Part shown: positions 8,216-16,499 of the stretch, piece after piece
How positions within the stretch are numbered: position 1 is the first letter of the stretch
How the letters are laid out: the number at the start of each line of letters is the position of its first letter
Assembly (NCBI GenBank): GCA_964345395.1
Contig: CAYFRA010000018.1
Location: forward strand, 1 to 27,391
From: UPXZ01 sp964345395
GTDB lineage: Bacteria > Bacteroidota > Bacteroidia > Bacteroidales > Paludibacteraceae
DNA: 27,391 nt
Direction of reading: 5' to 3'
Made by a program: the position numbers and the translations under genes
The notes under the pieces: model-generated
What the model was told of the DNA's origin: nothing
Database searches by the model: none
Seen by the model: the letters and a program-made list of their open reading frames with translations, nothing else

Positions 8216-9295
8216 TTATGCTTTATGCTTATGGGGCTCTGGCTGAGCCATACCAATAAATATTGCCGATAATATAGTAAACACATATGCTTGGATAAAT
8301 GATACCAACACATCTAATAGTACCATAAATATTGAGAATAATATAGATACAACCGATACACCAGCAGCTGCAACTGAGCCCAACAATGCTGAGAATATAA
8401 ATATCAGACCCATCAGTACCAATACAATCATATGTCCTGCAAGCATATTAGCAAAGAGTCGGATCATCAATGAGAATGGTTTTGTCAGAATTCCAATAAA
8501 CTCGATAATTTGCATAAGCGGAAATATTGGAGTTTTCAAAAACACAGGGACATCAGGCCAAAAAATCTCTTTCCAGTATTCTTTATTTCCAAATACGTTT
8601 GTTATGAAAAATGTGATCAAAGCAAGTGTGAGTGTAACCGCAATATTCCCGGTTACATTTGCTCCGCCGGGGAAAATGGGAATTAATCCCAACATATTAT
8701 TGAAAAATATAAAGTAGAATACGGTAAGCAAATAGGGTGCAAACTTTTGGTAATTGTTGGGGATGCTTGGCTTAATTAAATCGTCGTGCAAACTTATTGT
8801 CAATTGTTCTACCGCTCCCGAAAAACCTTTCATCGAACGCATAGGATTGCGTTTGTATTGCTTTGCGATTGATAGAAAAATGATAATTAATATGATACTT
8901 GCTAAAACTGCCGATGCTGCATTTTTTGTAAATGATAAATCGAAAGGACGAACGACTTCGCCTGATGAGTTGTTATAAACTACTTTATATTTGTAGGGTT
9001 CAACATCTGCGATATAGTAAGCTTTATAACTTTGTGAATGACTTAGCTTAGAAGAAGAAAACACGTCCCACCCATTTTCGCCCTTAACTATAATGGGTAA
9101 CGGGATAGAATAATGTTTCTTTTTAGTTGAGAATAGATGCCATTCATACGAATCCAACACGTGCGAAAATATCATCTCTTTGATATCAAATGATTTTTCC
9201 TCCTGCTTGTCATCATTAGCCCACGCACTCACTCCACTGAATAGGAAAACAGTTGTCAGTAATGCTATTATATATCTTTTTTTATTTGAAAACAT
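8216..9295 (-). CDS. atpB: ATP synthase Fo a subunit with signal peptide and periplasmic N-terminal extension
   Basis: The 359-residue protein forms the proton half-channels against the c-ring. The essential arginine is in SLMIRLFANMLAGH (about Arg279). Unlike the E. coli protein (271 residues), it starts with a signal-peptide-like segment (RYIIALLTTVFLFSGVSAWA) followed by about 90 polar residues before the first core TM helix (about 128-145). Bacteroidetes a subunits are commonly this long. The frame could begin at a TTG at 9301, but the ATG at 9295 is preferred. The final HKHKA tail is His-rich. It lies 18 bases after the four-TM gene and 46 bases before atpE. Confidence 0.95.
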   Translation of the reverse strand: MFSNKKRYIIALLTTVFLFSGVSAWANDDKQEEKSFDIKEMIFSHVLDSYEWHLFSTKKKHYSIPLPIIVKGENGWDVFSSSKLSHSQSYKAYYIADVEPYKYKVVYNNSSGEVVRPFDLSFTKNAASAVLASIILIIIFLSIAKQYKRNPMRSMKGFSGAVEQLTISLHDDLIKPSIPNNYQKFAPYLLTVFYFIFFNNMLGLIPIFPGGANVTGNIAVTLTLALITFFITNVFGNKEYWKEIFWPDVPVFLKTPIFPLMQIIEFIGILTKPFSLMIRLFANMLAGHMIVLVLMGLIFIFSALLGSVAAAGVSVVSILFSIFMVLLDVLVSFIQAYVFTILSAIFIGMAQPEPHKHKA

Positions 9296-9313
9296 ACTCA
9301 AACTAAAATTTTT

Positions 9314-9715
9314 TCATTCCAATTCTTCTACTTGCTTCGTATTGTTTTTTAGTAAAAGTAATTTGGTTTCATATATTAAAAATATAATCGTTAAAAGCAC
9401 AGAACTTAGGGTAATTCCCAAAATTTGCTCTTTACTTATCCACATATTTATAAAAACAAATAGCAGAATGGCAAAGAAAAACAAGAATCGTAATGCTAAT
9501 ATGTAGCCAACCGATAAGTCTTTTTTTTCTTTTAATTTTTTTGAAACCAAATAAGCGGATACTACTGTGATTGCGATGAAAAACAGAGCAATAATACATA
9601 CTGAAATAAGCGACAGACTTACGTTGAATATAGGATAGACAAAATACAAAATAGCCGCAACTATTGCCATAGCTACGATTGTGGTTAATGTGTATTTCAA
9701 TATGGTTTTATTCAT
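9314..9715 (-). CDS. Four-TM protein of the ATP synthase operon (possible AtpI-like assembly factor)
   Basis: The 133-residue protein has four predicted TM helices (about 9-29, 33-55, 70-92 and 97-117), a basic loop KKLKEKKD between the second and third, and an acidic tail KQVEELE. It overlaps the end of atpC by 8 bases and precedes atpB by 18 bases, the slot where a small unassigned membrane protein occurs in other Bacteroidetes atp operons and where AtpI stands in other phyla. No AtpI sequence signature is visible. A role in c-ring or Fo assembly is inferred from position only. A TTG 15 bases upstream (9730) is a less likely start than the ATG at 9715. Confidence 0.75.
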   Translation of the reverse strand: MNKTILKYTLTTIVAMAIVAAILYFVYPIFNVSLSLISVCIIALFFIAITVVSAYLVSKKLKEKKDLSVGYILALRFLFFFAILLFVFINMWISKEQILGITLSSVLLTIIFLIYETKLLLLKNNTKQVEELE

Positions 9716-9953
9716 TACTAACTTCTGCAATTATCGAGACACTATTATTCAATACTTCAACAAATCCTTCGTCAATAACGAGGTTTTTTTCGCTTTGATT
9801 GTGCCGATATACAATTTTACCCTTTGTCAAACTCGAAATAATAGGGGCGTGATTATTTAAAATTGTAAATGTACCTTTTGTGCCGGGAACAGTTACCAAC
9901 TCAACCTCACCACTAAATAGTTTTCCTTCCGGTGTTATTATTTCAAGCGTCAT
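9708..9953 (-). CDS. atpC: ATP synthase F1 epsilon subunit, short form
   Basis: The 81-residue protein has the N-terminal beta-sandwich of epsilon: MTLEIITPEGKLFSGEVELV, then GTKGTFTILNNHAPIISSL and FVEVLNNSVSIIAEV. It ends there, so the C-terminal helical hairpin found in the E. coli protein (about 139 residues) is absent. That hairpin mediates epsilon inhibition in other bacteria, so this enzyme probably lacks this brake; short epsilons are usual in Bacteroidetes. It starts 6 bases after the atpD stop and overlaps the next gene by 8 bases. Confidence 0.95.
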   Translation of the reverse strand: MTLEIITPEGKLFSGEVELVTVPGTKGTFTILNNHAPIISSLTKGKIVYRHNQSEKNLVIDEGFVEVLNNSVSIIAEVSNE

Positions 9954-9959
9954 TATTTA

Positions 9960-11486
9960 CTAATCTTTTGATTGTTCAAGCAGTTTTTTACCTTTTTCAA
10001 TCGCTTCGTCAATAACGCCCACATTTAAGAACGCCATTTCGGGATATTCATCCAATTCGCCATCCAATATCATTTTGAAACCACGAATAGTCTCTTCAAT
10101 TGGCACCATCACACCAGGTACACCTGTAAATTGTGCTGCCATATAAAATGGTTGTGATAAATATCGTTGCACTTTGCGGGCACGTCTTACGGTGGTTTTA
10201 TCTTCATCCGAAAGCTCTTCCATACCCAAAATAGCAATGATATCTTGTAGCTCTTTGTTGCGTTGCAAAATCTGTTTTACTCGCTGAGCAGTATTGTAGT
10301 GGTCATATCCTAAAATGCTGGGATCCAAAATTCTTGATGTCGATTCCAGAGGATCAACAGCAGGATAAATTCCCAACTCTGTAATTTTACGACTCAAAAC
10401 TGTGGTTGCATCCAAGTGAGAGAAGGTTGTAGCGGGTGCAGGGTCAGTCAAGTCATCGGCTGGCACATAAATAGCTTGAACAGAGGTGATTGAACCATAT
10501 TTTGTAGAAGTAATGCGTTCTTGCATCACCCCCATCTCGGTGGAGAGTGTAGGTTGGTAACCTACTGCCGATGGCATTCGTCCTAAAAGAGCAGAAACCT
10601 CTGATCCGGCTTGTGTAAAACGGAAAATATTGTCGATAAAGAAAAGGATATCGTTTCCACCTTGTTTATTTTGTCCTACACCATCGCGGAAAGATTCGGC
10701 TACGGTAAGACCTGAAAGTGCCACAGAAGCACGCGCTCCGGGTGGTTCATTCATCTGCCCAAAAATAAGTGTAGCTTGCGAATTGGCGACAGCATCATAG
10801 TCCACTTTAGATAAGTCCCAATTTCCTTCTTCCATACTTTTCTTAAACTCATCACCATATTGTATTACGCCTGATTCAATCATCTCACGAAGCAAGTCAT
10901 TTCCTTCACGCGTACGCTCACCAACACCTGCAAAGACCGAAAATCCGCTGTGTCCTTTGGCAATATTATTGATTAACTCCTGAATCAAAACGGTTTTTCC
11001 TACACCAGCACCTCCGAATAGACCAATCTTTCCTCCTTTCAGATAAGGCTCGATAAGGTCGATTACTTTAATTCCGGTATATAAAACTTCAGTTGTTGTG
11101 GATAAATCTTCAAATTTTGGCGGTTCGCGATGAATTGGGTAAGCACCTTTTTTGTTCAGTTCTTTCATTCCGTCAATGGTTTCGCCAACCACGTTCATCA
11201 AACGCCCTTTCACCTGTTCGCCAACGGGCATCGTAATGGGGCTACCCAAGGTTTTTACTTCCAATCCGCGACGCAAACCGTCAGTTGAATCCATTGCAAC
11301 GGCACGAACGGTGTTTTCGCCGATGTGTTGTTGCACTTCAATAACAAGCTCTTGACCGTTTTCACGCTGAATGTAAAGTGCGTCGTGTATGGCGGGAAGT
11401 TGTTCGTTTTTACTTGAGTCAATATCGAAGTAAACGTCCACAACGGGTCCGATAATTTGAGATATTTTTCCTACTGATTTCGACAT
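9960..11486 (-). CDS. atpD: ATP synthase F1 beta subunit
   Basis: This 508-residue catalytic subunit carries the Walker A motif GGAGVGKT (about 158-165), the GERTREGNDL segment with the catalytic Glu, Walker B in DILFFIDNIFRF, and ALLGRMPSAVGYQPTL. All are standard for F1 beta. The frame can be extended to a TTG at 11492, but ATG 11486 gives the normal N-terminus MSKSVGKISQIIGPVVDVYF. It is the first gene of the operon, with a -7 element 40 bases upstream. In this phylum atpD-atpC lead the operon, unlike the BEFHAGDC order of proteobacteria. Confidence 0.98.
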   Translation of the reverse strand: MSKSVGKISQIIGPVVDVYFDIDSSKNEQLPAIHDALYIQRENGQELVIEVQQHIGENTVRAVAMDSTDGLRRGLEVKTLGSPITMPVGEQVKGRLMNVVGETIDGMKELNKKGAYPIHREPPKFEDLSTTTEVLYTGIKVIDLIEPYLKGGKIGLFGGAGVGKTVLIQELINNIAKGHSGFSVFAGVGERTREGNDLLREMIESGVIQYGDEFKKSMEEGNWDLSKVDYDAVANSQATLIFGQMNEPPGARASVALSGLTVAESFRDGVGQNKQGGNDILFFIDNIFRFTQAGSEVSALLGRMPSAVGYQPTLSTEMGVMQERITSTKYGSITSVQAIYVPADDLTDPAPATTFSHLDATTVLSRKITELGIYPAVDPLESTSRILDPSILGYDHYNTAQRVKQILQRNKELQDIIAILGMEELSDEDKTTVRRARKVQRYLSQPFYMAAQFTGVPGVMVPIEETIRGFKMILDGELDEYPEMAFLNVGVIDEAIEKGKKLLEQSKD

Positions 11487-11525
11487 ATTCAATCGGTATG
11501 TTTTAAGATTTTCTAAAATGATTTA

Positions 11526-11533
11526 CAAACATA
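11526..11533 (-). promoter_or_regulatory. -7 element of the ATP synthase operon
   Basis: The minus strand reads TATGTTTG, matching TAnnTTTG, which would give a leader of about 35 bases before atpD. No TTTG was found at the -33 position. Read-through from the carboxylase genes upstream is also possible because no convincing terminator lies between 11633 and this site. Confidence 0.5.
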
Positions 11534-11632
11534 AATAAAAAGATGCATTGAAAAAAAATATTAATAAACTTTTGTGCTAATTCTCCTTAATAGTAAGATT
11601 GCTTATGTTTTTAAAACAACTTATCGAAAAAC

Positions 11633-12103
11633 TTAAAGTAATCCGACAAGNNNNNNNNNNNNNNNNNNNNNNNNNNNNNNNNNNNNNNNNNNNNNNNNNN
11701 NNNNNNNNNNNNNNNNNNNNNNNNNNNNNNNNNNNNNNNNNNNNNNNNNNCCAGGCATTTGCGATTTGATATTGTTATTTACCTCTTCAGCAATGTCTTT
11801 ATTCAAAATATTTTGACGCAAATATGAAAAAATAGATTCTAAACTAAATTTATATTCTACACCATTTACTTTTACCATAATGCGATTTTGATCGCGTTGT
11901 GTGATTTCGCAACGATAAGTTTTGCCATTCATCATAAAAGATGAAAAGTTGTTTTTATGATCAACAAAAAAAACATCTTTCTCTTTTCCGTTTACAATGG
12001 GTTTTGATTCTTTAGGTAAATAAATTTTATATCGAGTGCCGCTATCACGCATTGCGATAAATAGTCGTGATGCATCTCTTTTATATACATAACTTGTAGC
12101 CAT
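11633..12103 (-). CDS. Biotin carboxyl carrier protein of an acyl-CoA carboxylase (interrupted by assembly gap)
   Basis: The visible N-terminal part (about 117 residues) starts MATSYVYKRDASRLFIAMRD and ends KSQMPG, where the biotinyl-domain start (x-x-P-M-P-G) would be expected. The gap of 100 N follows. After it, the frame ending LVGLL then TAA fits the last strand of a biotinyl domain. The Lys that carries biotin (in A/V-M-K-M) would be inside the gap and cannot be seen. The carrier shuttles carboxybiotin between the biotin carboxylase and the carboxyltransferase encoded directly upstream, 18 bases away. A full domain needs roughly 60 residues between MPG and LVGLL, more than 100 bases can code, so the gap length is probably a placeholder. 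Confidence 0.8.
   Translation of the reverse strand: MATSYVYKRDASRLFIAMRDSGTRYKIYLPKESKPIVNGKEKDVFFVDHKNNFSSFMMNGKTYRCEITQRDQNRIMVKVNGVEYKFSLESIFSYLRQNILNKDIAEEVNNNIKSQMPXXXXXXXXXXXXXXXXXXXXXXXXXXXXXXXXXXLVGLL
11651..11750. other. Assembly gap of 100 N
   Basis: Exactly 100 undetermined bases, the customary length for a scaffold gap of unknown size. It removes most of the biotinyl domain of the carrier gene. Gene order across it is supported by the coding sequence on both sides. Confidence 0.99.
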
Positions 12104-12121
12104 AATTTCAATTTTTCAGTT

Positions 12122-13618
12122 TTATTTATTCAATCGTTTGTTGAGAACCCATACGTTGAGCGACTCGCTTTTGAACATCGGAGAGTCTGACGAGTACTGT
12201 AGATACTCTTTGGCATAGGTAATGGTAGCCGCAAGAGCTGCCATCATTGCGTCGTCTTCTGATTCTAACATCGAGGTTTCAAACACGCTATCCACCCAGC
12301 GTGTGGTGTAGCTTGCATCATTAAACTCTTTGCTTCTTAGCACCGTGCGGCAAAATGGAACAGTCGTTTTGAGACCTTGGATATAAAAATCATCTAATGC
12401 TGAAAGTGTTTTATCAATACAATCTTTACGGTTGTCGCCGTGCACGATGATTTTAGCTATCATCGAATCGAAGTAAGGTGTGACGATAGAGAAATCTTGC
12501 ACACCGGTTTCGATACGAATGTGATCGCCGAATGGGAAATTTATTTTTTCGATAAATCCTGTTTGGGGACTGAAATTATTTTGTGGATCTTCTGTATTTA
12601 CACGACACTCAATTGCCCAACCATTGAATTTGATGTCATCTTGCGTAAGCGTTAATTTTTCGTCTAATGCAATTTTAATTTGCCAATCAACCAAATCAAC
12701 CCCGGTAATCATCTCTGTTACAGGGTGCTCAACTTGGATACGGGTATTCATTTCCATAAAATAGTAAGAGCCGTCTTCATCTAAAATATATTCAATCGTT
12801 CCTGCAGAATAATATCCGATGGCTTTGGCAAATTTTACAGCTAAAGCACCCATCTCTTCACGTTTGGCACTCGATATACTTGCAGAAGGAGCCTCTTCTA
12901 CTATCTTTTGGTGTTTGCGTTGTAGCGAACATTCTCGTTCGCCCAAATGGATAACATTTCCAAACTTATCGCCCAAAATTTGAAACTCCAAATGCTTAGG
13001 ATTAACCAAATATTTTTCAATGAAAATATCACCATTTCCAAAAGCAGCCAAAGCCTCATCGTAAGCCGATTTGAAATGTCGCTCCATTGTGTCTGCTTTT
13101 TCCACAATACGCATACCGCGACCGCCACCACCAGCCGAGGCTTTCAAAATAACCGGATAGCCAATCTCGTCTGCAAATTCTTTGGCTTTTTGAGCGTCGG
13201 TAATGGCACCTTTGCTACCAGGTACAAGGGGCATATTGGTTTCAGAAGCCAGTTTCTTAGCTACCGTTTTCAATCCCATATCTTGGATCAATTGTGCAGA
13301 TGGGCCAATGAAAGTGATGCTATTTTGCTCGCATAAACGTGCAAAATCAGGATTTTCGGATAAAAACCCGTAACCCGGATGAATCATATCAATTTCATTT
13401 TCTACTGCTAATTCAACAATCGCTTCAGGATTAAGAAAAATGGTTTTCTCGCTCAAGTCTTCTTGAACTCGGATTACCTCATCGGCATAGTCAAGATAGA
13501 TTGCATCGTGTTCACGATTTGTTTTGATTACGTAGGTTGTCAATCCTAAGTTTTTAGCCGAACGAATAATGCGGATGGCAATTTCGTTTCTGTTGGCTAT
13601 TAAAATTCGTTTGTTCAT
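12122..13618 (-). CDS. Biotin carboxylase subunit of acyl-CoA carboxylase
   Basis: The 498-residue ATP-grasp enzyme carboxylates protein-bound biotin with ATP and bicarbonate. Seen are the N-terminal fold MNKRILIANRNEIAIRI (most homologues have ANRGEIA), the segment IDMIHPGYGFLSEN, the glycine-rich loop GGGGRGMRI (about 163-171), and the active-site block MEMNTRIQVEHPVTE (about 288-302) with the metal and bicarbonate residues E, N and R. The tail is about 50 residues longer than E. coli AccC (449), as in propionyl-CoA carboxylase-type subunits. The frame opens at a TTG at 13633, but the ATG at 13618 gives the family start. It stands 45 bases after the carboxyltransferase and 18 bases before the carrier gene. 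Confidence 0.93.
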   Translation of the reverse strand: MNKRILIANRNEIAIRIIRSAKNLGLTTYVIKTNREHDAIYLDYADEVIRVQEDLSEKTIFLNPEAIVELAVENEIDMIHPGYGFLSENPDFARLCEQNSITFIGPSAQLIQDMGLKTVAKKLASETNMPLVPGSKGAITDAQKAKEFADEIGYPVILKASAGGGGRGMRIVEKADTMERHFKSAYDEALAAFGNGDIFIEKYLVNPKHLEFQILGDKFGNVIHLGERECSLQRKHQKIVEEAPSASISSAKREEMGALAVKFAKAIGYYSAGTIEYILDEDGSYYFMEMNTRIQVEHPVTEMITGVDLVDWQIKIALDEKLTLTQDDIKFNGWAIECRVNTEDPQNNFSPQTGFIEKINFPFGDHIRIETGVQDFSIVTPYFDSMIAKIIVHGDNRKDCIDKTLSALDDFYIQGLKTTVPFCRTVLRSKEFNDASYTTRWVDSVFETSMLESEDDAMMAALAATITYAKEYLQYSSDSPMFKSESLNVWVLNKRLNK

Positions 13619-13663
13619 ATTATAATTTTTCAATAAATGAAGAAAATTCTACTATGTAAAAGA

Positions 13664-15196
13664 TTACAAAGGAATATTCCCGTGTTTTCGCTGTGGTTTT
13701 GAATATTGCTTGTTGGATAAAATATCAAAAACTGTAATCAAAGTTTCCCTTGTTTCCGATGGTTTAATCACATCATCAATCATTCCTAACTCTTCTGCTT
13801 TGAATGGATTGGCAATTTCGTTTTTATAATTTTCAATAAGTTCTTTTTCTTTAGCTTCGCGATTTTCAGCTTCTTTTAGTTCGGCACGATTTACGATTTT
13901 TATAGCTCCTGCCGGGCCCATAACCGCTATTTCGGCACTTGGCCACGCAAAGTTGAAGTCGCCACCAATTCCCAAACTATTCATCACCACATAGGCACCC
14001 CCGTAGGCTTTTCGGGTAACGATGGTAACACGCGGCACGCTTGCTTCACAAAATGCGTAAAGCAGTTTTGCTCCATTACGAATAATACCAGAGTGCTCTT
14101 GCTCTGAACCGGGCATAAAACCGGGTACATCTTCAAGCACAAGCAGCGGAATGTTGAATGAGTCGCAAAACCGTACAAAACGAGCTCCTTTTATACTTGC
14201 AGCATTATCCAACGTGCCTGCCAAAACTTTGGGTTGATTGGCTACAATACCTATCGTATTTCCATTAAGGCGGGCAAAACCAACCAAAATATTCTGAGCA
14301 TATTTTTCGTGAACTTCAAGGAATGTGTTGTTATCAACGATGGTGCTGATAATTTCTTTCATATCGTAAGCTCGGTTTGGATCGTCAGGTATGATTTTGT
14401 CTAAATAGGCTTGACGCTCTTCATTGAAGCTGATGTCTGTTGAAATGGGAAGTGCATCAAAATTATTCATAGGCAAATAGGCCAATAGCTTTCTGACTTG
14501 CAAAAGAGCGTGTTCTTCATCTTCAAAAACAAAATGAGAAACACCACTTTTCTCTGCGTGGATATTGCCACCACCCAATTGGTCCATAGTTATGTCTTCA
14601 TTCAACACTTCTTTTACAACATCAGGACCTGTAACGAACATATAAGATGTGCGATTGGTCATAATGACAAAGTCAGTAATGGCAGGCGAATAAACAGCTC
14701 CACCGGCTGCTGGGCCAAGAATAACGCTGATTTGAGGAATAATTCCGGATGAGCTAACGTTGTTTTTGAAAATACGAGCATATGCCGAAAGGCTTTTAAT
14801 TCCTTCTTGGATGCGCGCACCGCCGCTATCAATCAATCCAACAATAGGTGCACCAAATTTCAGAGCCATCTCTTGCACTTTGGCAATTTTCATCCCGTGT
14901 GCATAGCCCAATGAGCCACCCATCACAGTGAAGTCTTGGGCATATGCAAATACACTTCGTCCCTGAATCAAACCACGACCTACCACTACACCATCTCCAA
15001 AGGCATTTTGATTGGACTTTATGGGCATACTTGGTTCGATAAATGGATTTAATTCAAAAAAACTGTCTTCATCAAAAAGAATATTCAGACGTTCGCGAGC
15101 AGTGAGTTTTGCTTTGGTATGCTGTTTATGAAGTGCAAAATCCTCTTTGTTTTTCAGTGCTTGACGCCTCTCTTCAAATACCTCTCTTTTATTCAT
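13664..15196 (-). CDS. Acyl-CoA carboxylase carboxyltransferase subunit (propionyl-CoA carboxylase beta type)
   Basis: The 510-residue crotonase-fold protein has both halves of a PccB/MmdA-type carboxyltransferase. These are LTARERLNILFDEDSFFELN near the start, SGGARIQEG (about 124-132) and GPAAGGAVYSPAITDF (161-176) as the first acyl-CoA and oxyanion regions, and TRKAYGGAYVVM plus MGPAGA in the second half. It transfers the carboxyl group between carboxybiotin and an acyl-CoA, most likely propionyl-CoA/methylmalonyl-CoA in the Bacteroidetes succinate-propionate route. The related methylmalonyl-CoA decarboxylase also needs a membrane beta subunit, which is not seen here, so a soluble carboxylase is favoured. 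It is first of the carboxylase trio and follows the four-TM gene by 39 bases. Confidence 0.92.
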   Translation of the reverse strand: MNKREVFEERRQALKNKEDFALHKQHTKAKLTARERLNILFDEDSFFELNPFIEPSMPIKSNQNAFGDGVVVGRGLIQGRSVFAYAQDFTVMGGSLGYAHGMKIAKVQEMALKFGAPIVGLIDSGGARIQEGIKSLSAYARIFKNNVSSSGIIPQISVILGPAAGGAVYSPAITDFVIMTNRTSYMFVTGPDVVKEVLNEDITMDQLGGGNIHAEKSGVSHFVFEDEEHALLQVRKLLAYLPMNNFDALPISTDISFNEERQAYLDKIIPDDPNRAYDMKEIISTIVDNNTFLEVHEKYAQNILVGFARLNGNTIGIVANQPKVLAGTLDNAASIKGARFVRFCDSFNIPLLVLEDVPGFMPGSEQEHSGIIRNGAKLLYAFCEASVPRVTIVTRKAYGGAYVVMNSLGIGGDFNFAWPSAEIAVMGPAGAIKIVNRAELKEAENREAKEKELIENYKNEIANPFKAEELGMIDDVIKPSETRETLITVFDILSNKQYSKPQRKHGNIPL

Positions 15197-15235
15197 AATG
15201 TATTAATTTCATTGTTTAGGTTTTAATTTTTGAAA

Positions 15236-15673
15236 CTACATTTTTGAAAATGCGATCATCAGTGGACTTACTAATATGATATAGTAGTTTAATAACATCC
15301 ACGGTTGCGATTTTACATACATGAGCTTCATTGATATACTCATTTGATGTTTGATCAACACCCAAATAATCGTTTCAAATATTAAGCTCAAAACTATCCA
15401 CATCACCCCTGTAGCTATGCCATCATAAAATAGAAACTGAGTTGTGTGATTTGCAAAATAAAAAATGCCACACCACAGCCAAACTGTCAAATAATAAACA
15501 GGTGTATAGGGTAGTAACTTAATAAAAGCTTGTTCGTTAATCTTGTTTTCTGTGAAATTGGTTTTCTGCGTTTTCAAAATAGACATTCTATTTTTTCTAA
15601 AATGCAATGCTTTTAAACCATTAATAATGATAAAACCAGTAAAGAAGAAGATAATTGCTAATCCAAAGTTCAT
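15236..15673 (-). CDS. Unknown four-TM membrane protein
   Basis: I do not recognise a family for this 145-residue protein. It has hydrophobic segments at about 2-20, 57-75, 83-105 and 125-142, with a basic loop after the first (HFRKNRMSILKTQK) and another around residues 108-120. It lies 39 bases after the DUF554 gene and 39 bases before the carboxyltransferase gene on the same strand, so it is probably cotranscribed with one or both. Its composition resembles its neighbours. No function is proposed. Confidence 0.7.
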   Translation of the reverse strand: MNFGLAIIFFFTGFIIINGLKALHFRKNRMSILKTQKTNFTENKINEQAFIKLLPYTPVYYLTVWLWCGIFYFANHTTQFLFYDGIATGVMWIVLSLIFETIIWVLIKHQMSISMKLMYVKSQPWMLLNYYIILVSPLMIAFSKM

Positions 15674-15712
15674 AAATTTTTATTTATTGTTAGATGAATG
15701 TTTGCCTATTGG

Positions 15713-16417
15713 TTATATGCTGATTAAATTAAAATTAGAATGATTTGATATCCACATCAATATTACAACAACAAACAAAGCGGGTATCAAGTTCAGAACT
15801 CTAAGTTTTTTTATTTCTAAAATATGAATACCAAGCCCTAAAAGTAGGATTCCACCAACATTGGTAATAGCTTCAATTGTATCATTCGATAAAAACTCAC
15901 CGAAAAACTGAGCTAATAAAGTCAAACCTCCCTGAAAAATAAACAGTGGAATGGCAGCAAAAATAACGCCTACACCAAAAGCCGATGCTAAAAGTATTGA
16001 GGAAAAACCATCCAATATTGATTTTGTGAACAAAAGCCTGCTGTCACCAGAAATACCCTCTTCGATTGCTCCAACAATGGTCAATGCACCGATGCAAGCT
16101 AACAAGAATGTGGTAATTAAGCCTTCAGTAAATCGCTCATTGCCAACCTTTAGCTTGCTTTTGATTTTATCGCTTAGCAGCTCTGTGCGTTGCTCCAACT
16201 TCATCCATTCGCCAAGCAAAGCACCTATCAGTACACTTGCAACAACAACGAGCAAATGATCCATTTTCCACACCATGCTGATGCCAATACCTAATGTAAA
16301 CAGACCCACAGCCTGAAAGTAGATAACTCTATATCTATCAGAAATACCCTTCTTTAGAAAAACGCCTAAAGTTCCACCTACTAAAACAGCTGCTGTATTT
16401 ACCAAAGTTCCAATCAT
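15713..16417 (-). CDS. DUF554-family (YqgA/YdfK-like) integral membrane protein
   Basis: The 234-residue protein begins MIGTLVNTAAVLVGGTLGVF and contains GALLGEWMKLEQ (about 65-76) and the glycine-rich hydrophobic stretches TNVGGILLLGLGIHILEIKKLRVLNLIPAL near the end. These are the hallmarks of the DUF554 family (E. coli YqgA, B. subtilis YdfK). About six or seven TM helices are expected. The function of the family is not established. It is the first gene of the minus-strand run leading into the carboxylase genes, with a -7 element and an inverted repeat just upstream. Confidence 0.9.
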   Translation of the reverse strand: MIGTLVNTAAVLVGGTLGVFLKKGISDRYRVIYFQAVGLFTLGIGISMVWKMDHLLVVVASVLIGALLGEWMKLEQRTELLSDKIKSKLKVGNERFTEGLITTFLLACIGALTIVGAIEEGISGDSRLLFTKSILDGFSSILLASAFGVGVIFAAIPLFIFQGGLTLLAQFFGEFLSNDTIEAITNVGGILLLGLGIHILEIKKLRVLNLIPALFVVVILMWISNHSNFNLISI

Positions 16418-16436
16418 TTTGTAACAGTTTAAAAGA

Positions 16437-16444
16437 CAAAGCTA
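16437..16444 (-). promoter_or_regulatory. -7 element for the DUF554 gene
   Basis: The minus strand reads TAGCTTTG, matching TAnnTTTG, which would give a leader of about 15 bases. It overlaps one arm of the inverted repeat at 16438-16499. No -33 TTTG was found at the expected distance. Confidence 0.45.
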
Positions 16445-16499
16445 TAAAATAATTATGAATTTAGAAATTACTCGCAAAAAACAATTGATTTATAGCTTT
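16438..16499. repeat. Inverted repeat covering the DUF554 promoter element
   Basis: AAAGCTATAAA (16438-16448) is matched perfectly by TTTATAGCTTT (16489-16499), 11 bases per arm with 40 bases between. The left arm covers the -7 element on the minus strand. It could be a two-site operator or an RNA stem; no protein is known for it. Confidence 0.5.

Noticed and set aside
7466..8272. A 268-codon open frame on the plus strand opposite atpF/atpE, Ser- and Ile-rich.
   Set aside because: It is the antisense reading of two certain ATP synthase genes; composition is that of a frame shadow (Ser/Ala/Ile runs), with no family resemblance.
11487..11492. TTG start for atpD, two residues upstream.
   Set aside because: The ATG at 11486 gives the usual family length; TTG starts are rare in this phylum.
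13664..15196. Sodium-pumping methylmalonyl-CoA decarboxylase alpha subunit.
   Set aside because: The carboxyltransferase families overlap, but no membrane beta subunit gene is in the neighbourhood and a full biotin carboxylase gene is, so an ATP-driven carboxylase is more likely.
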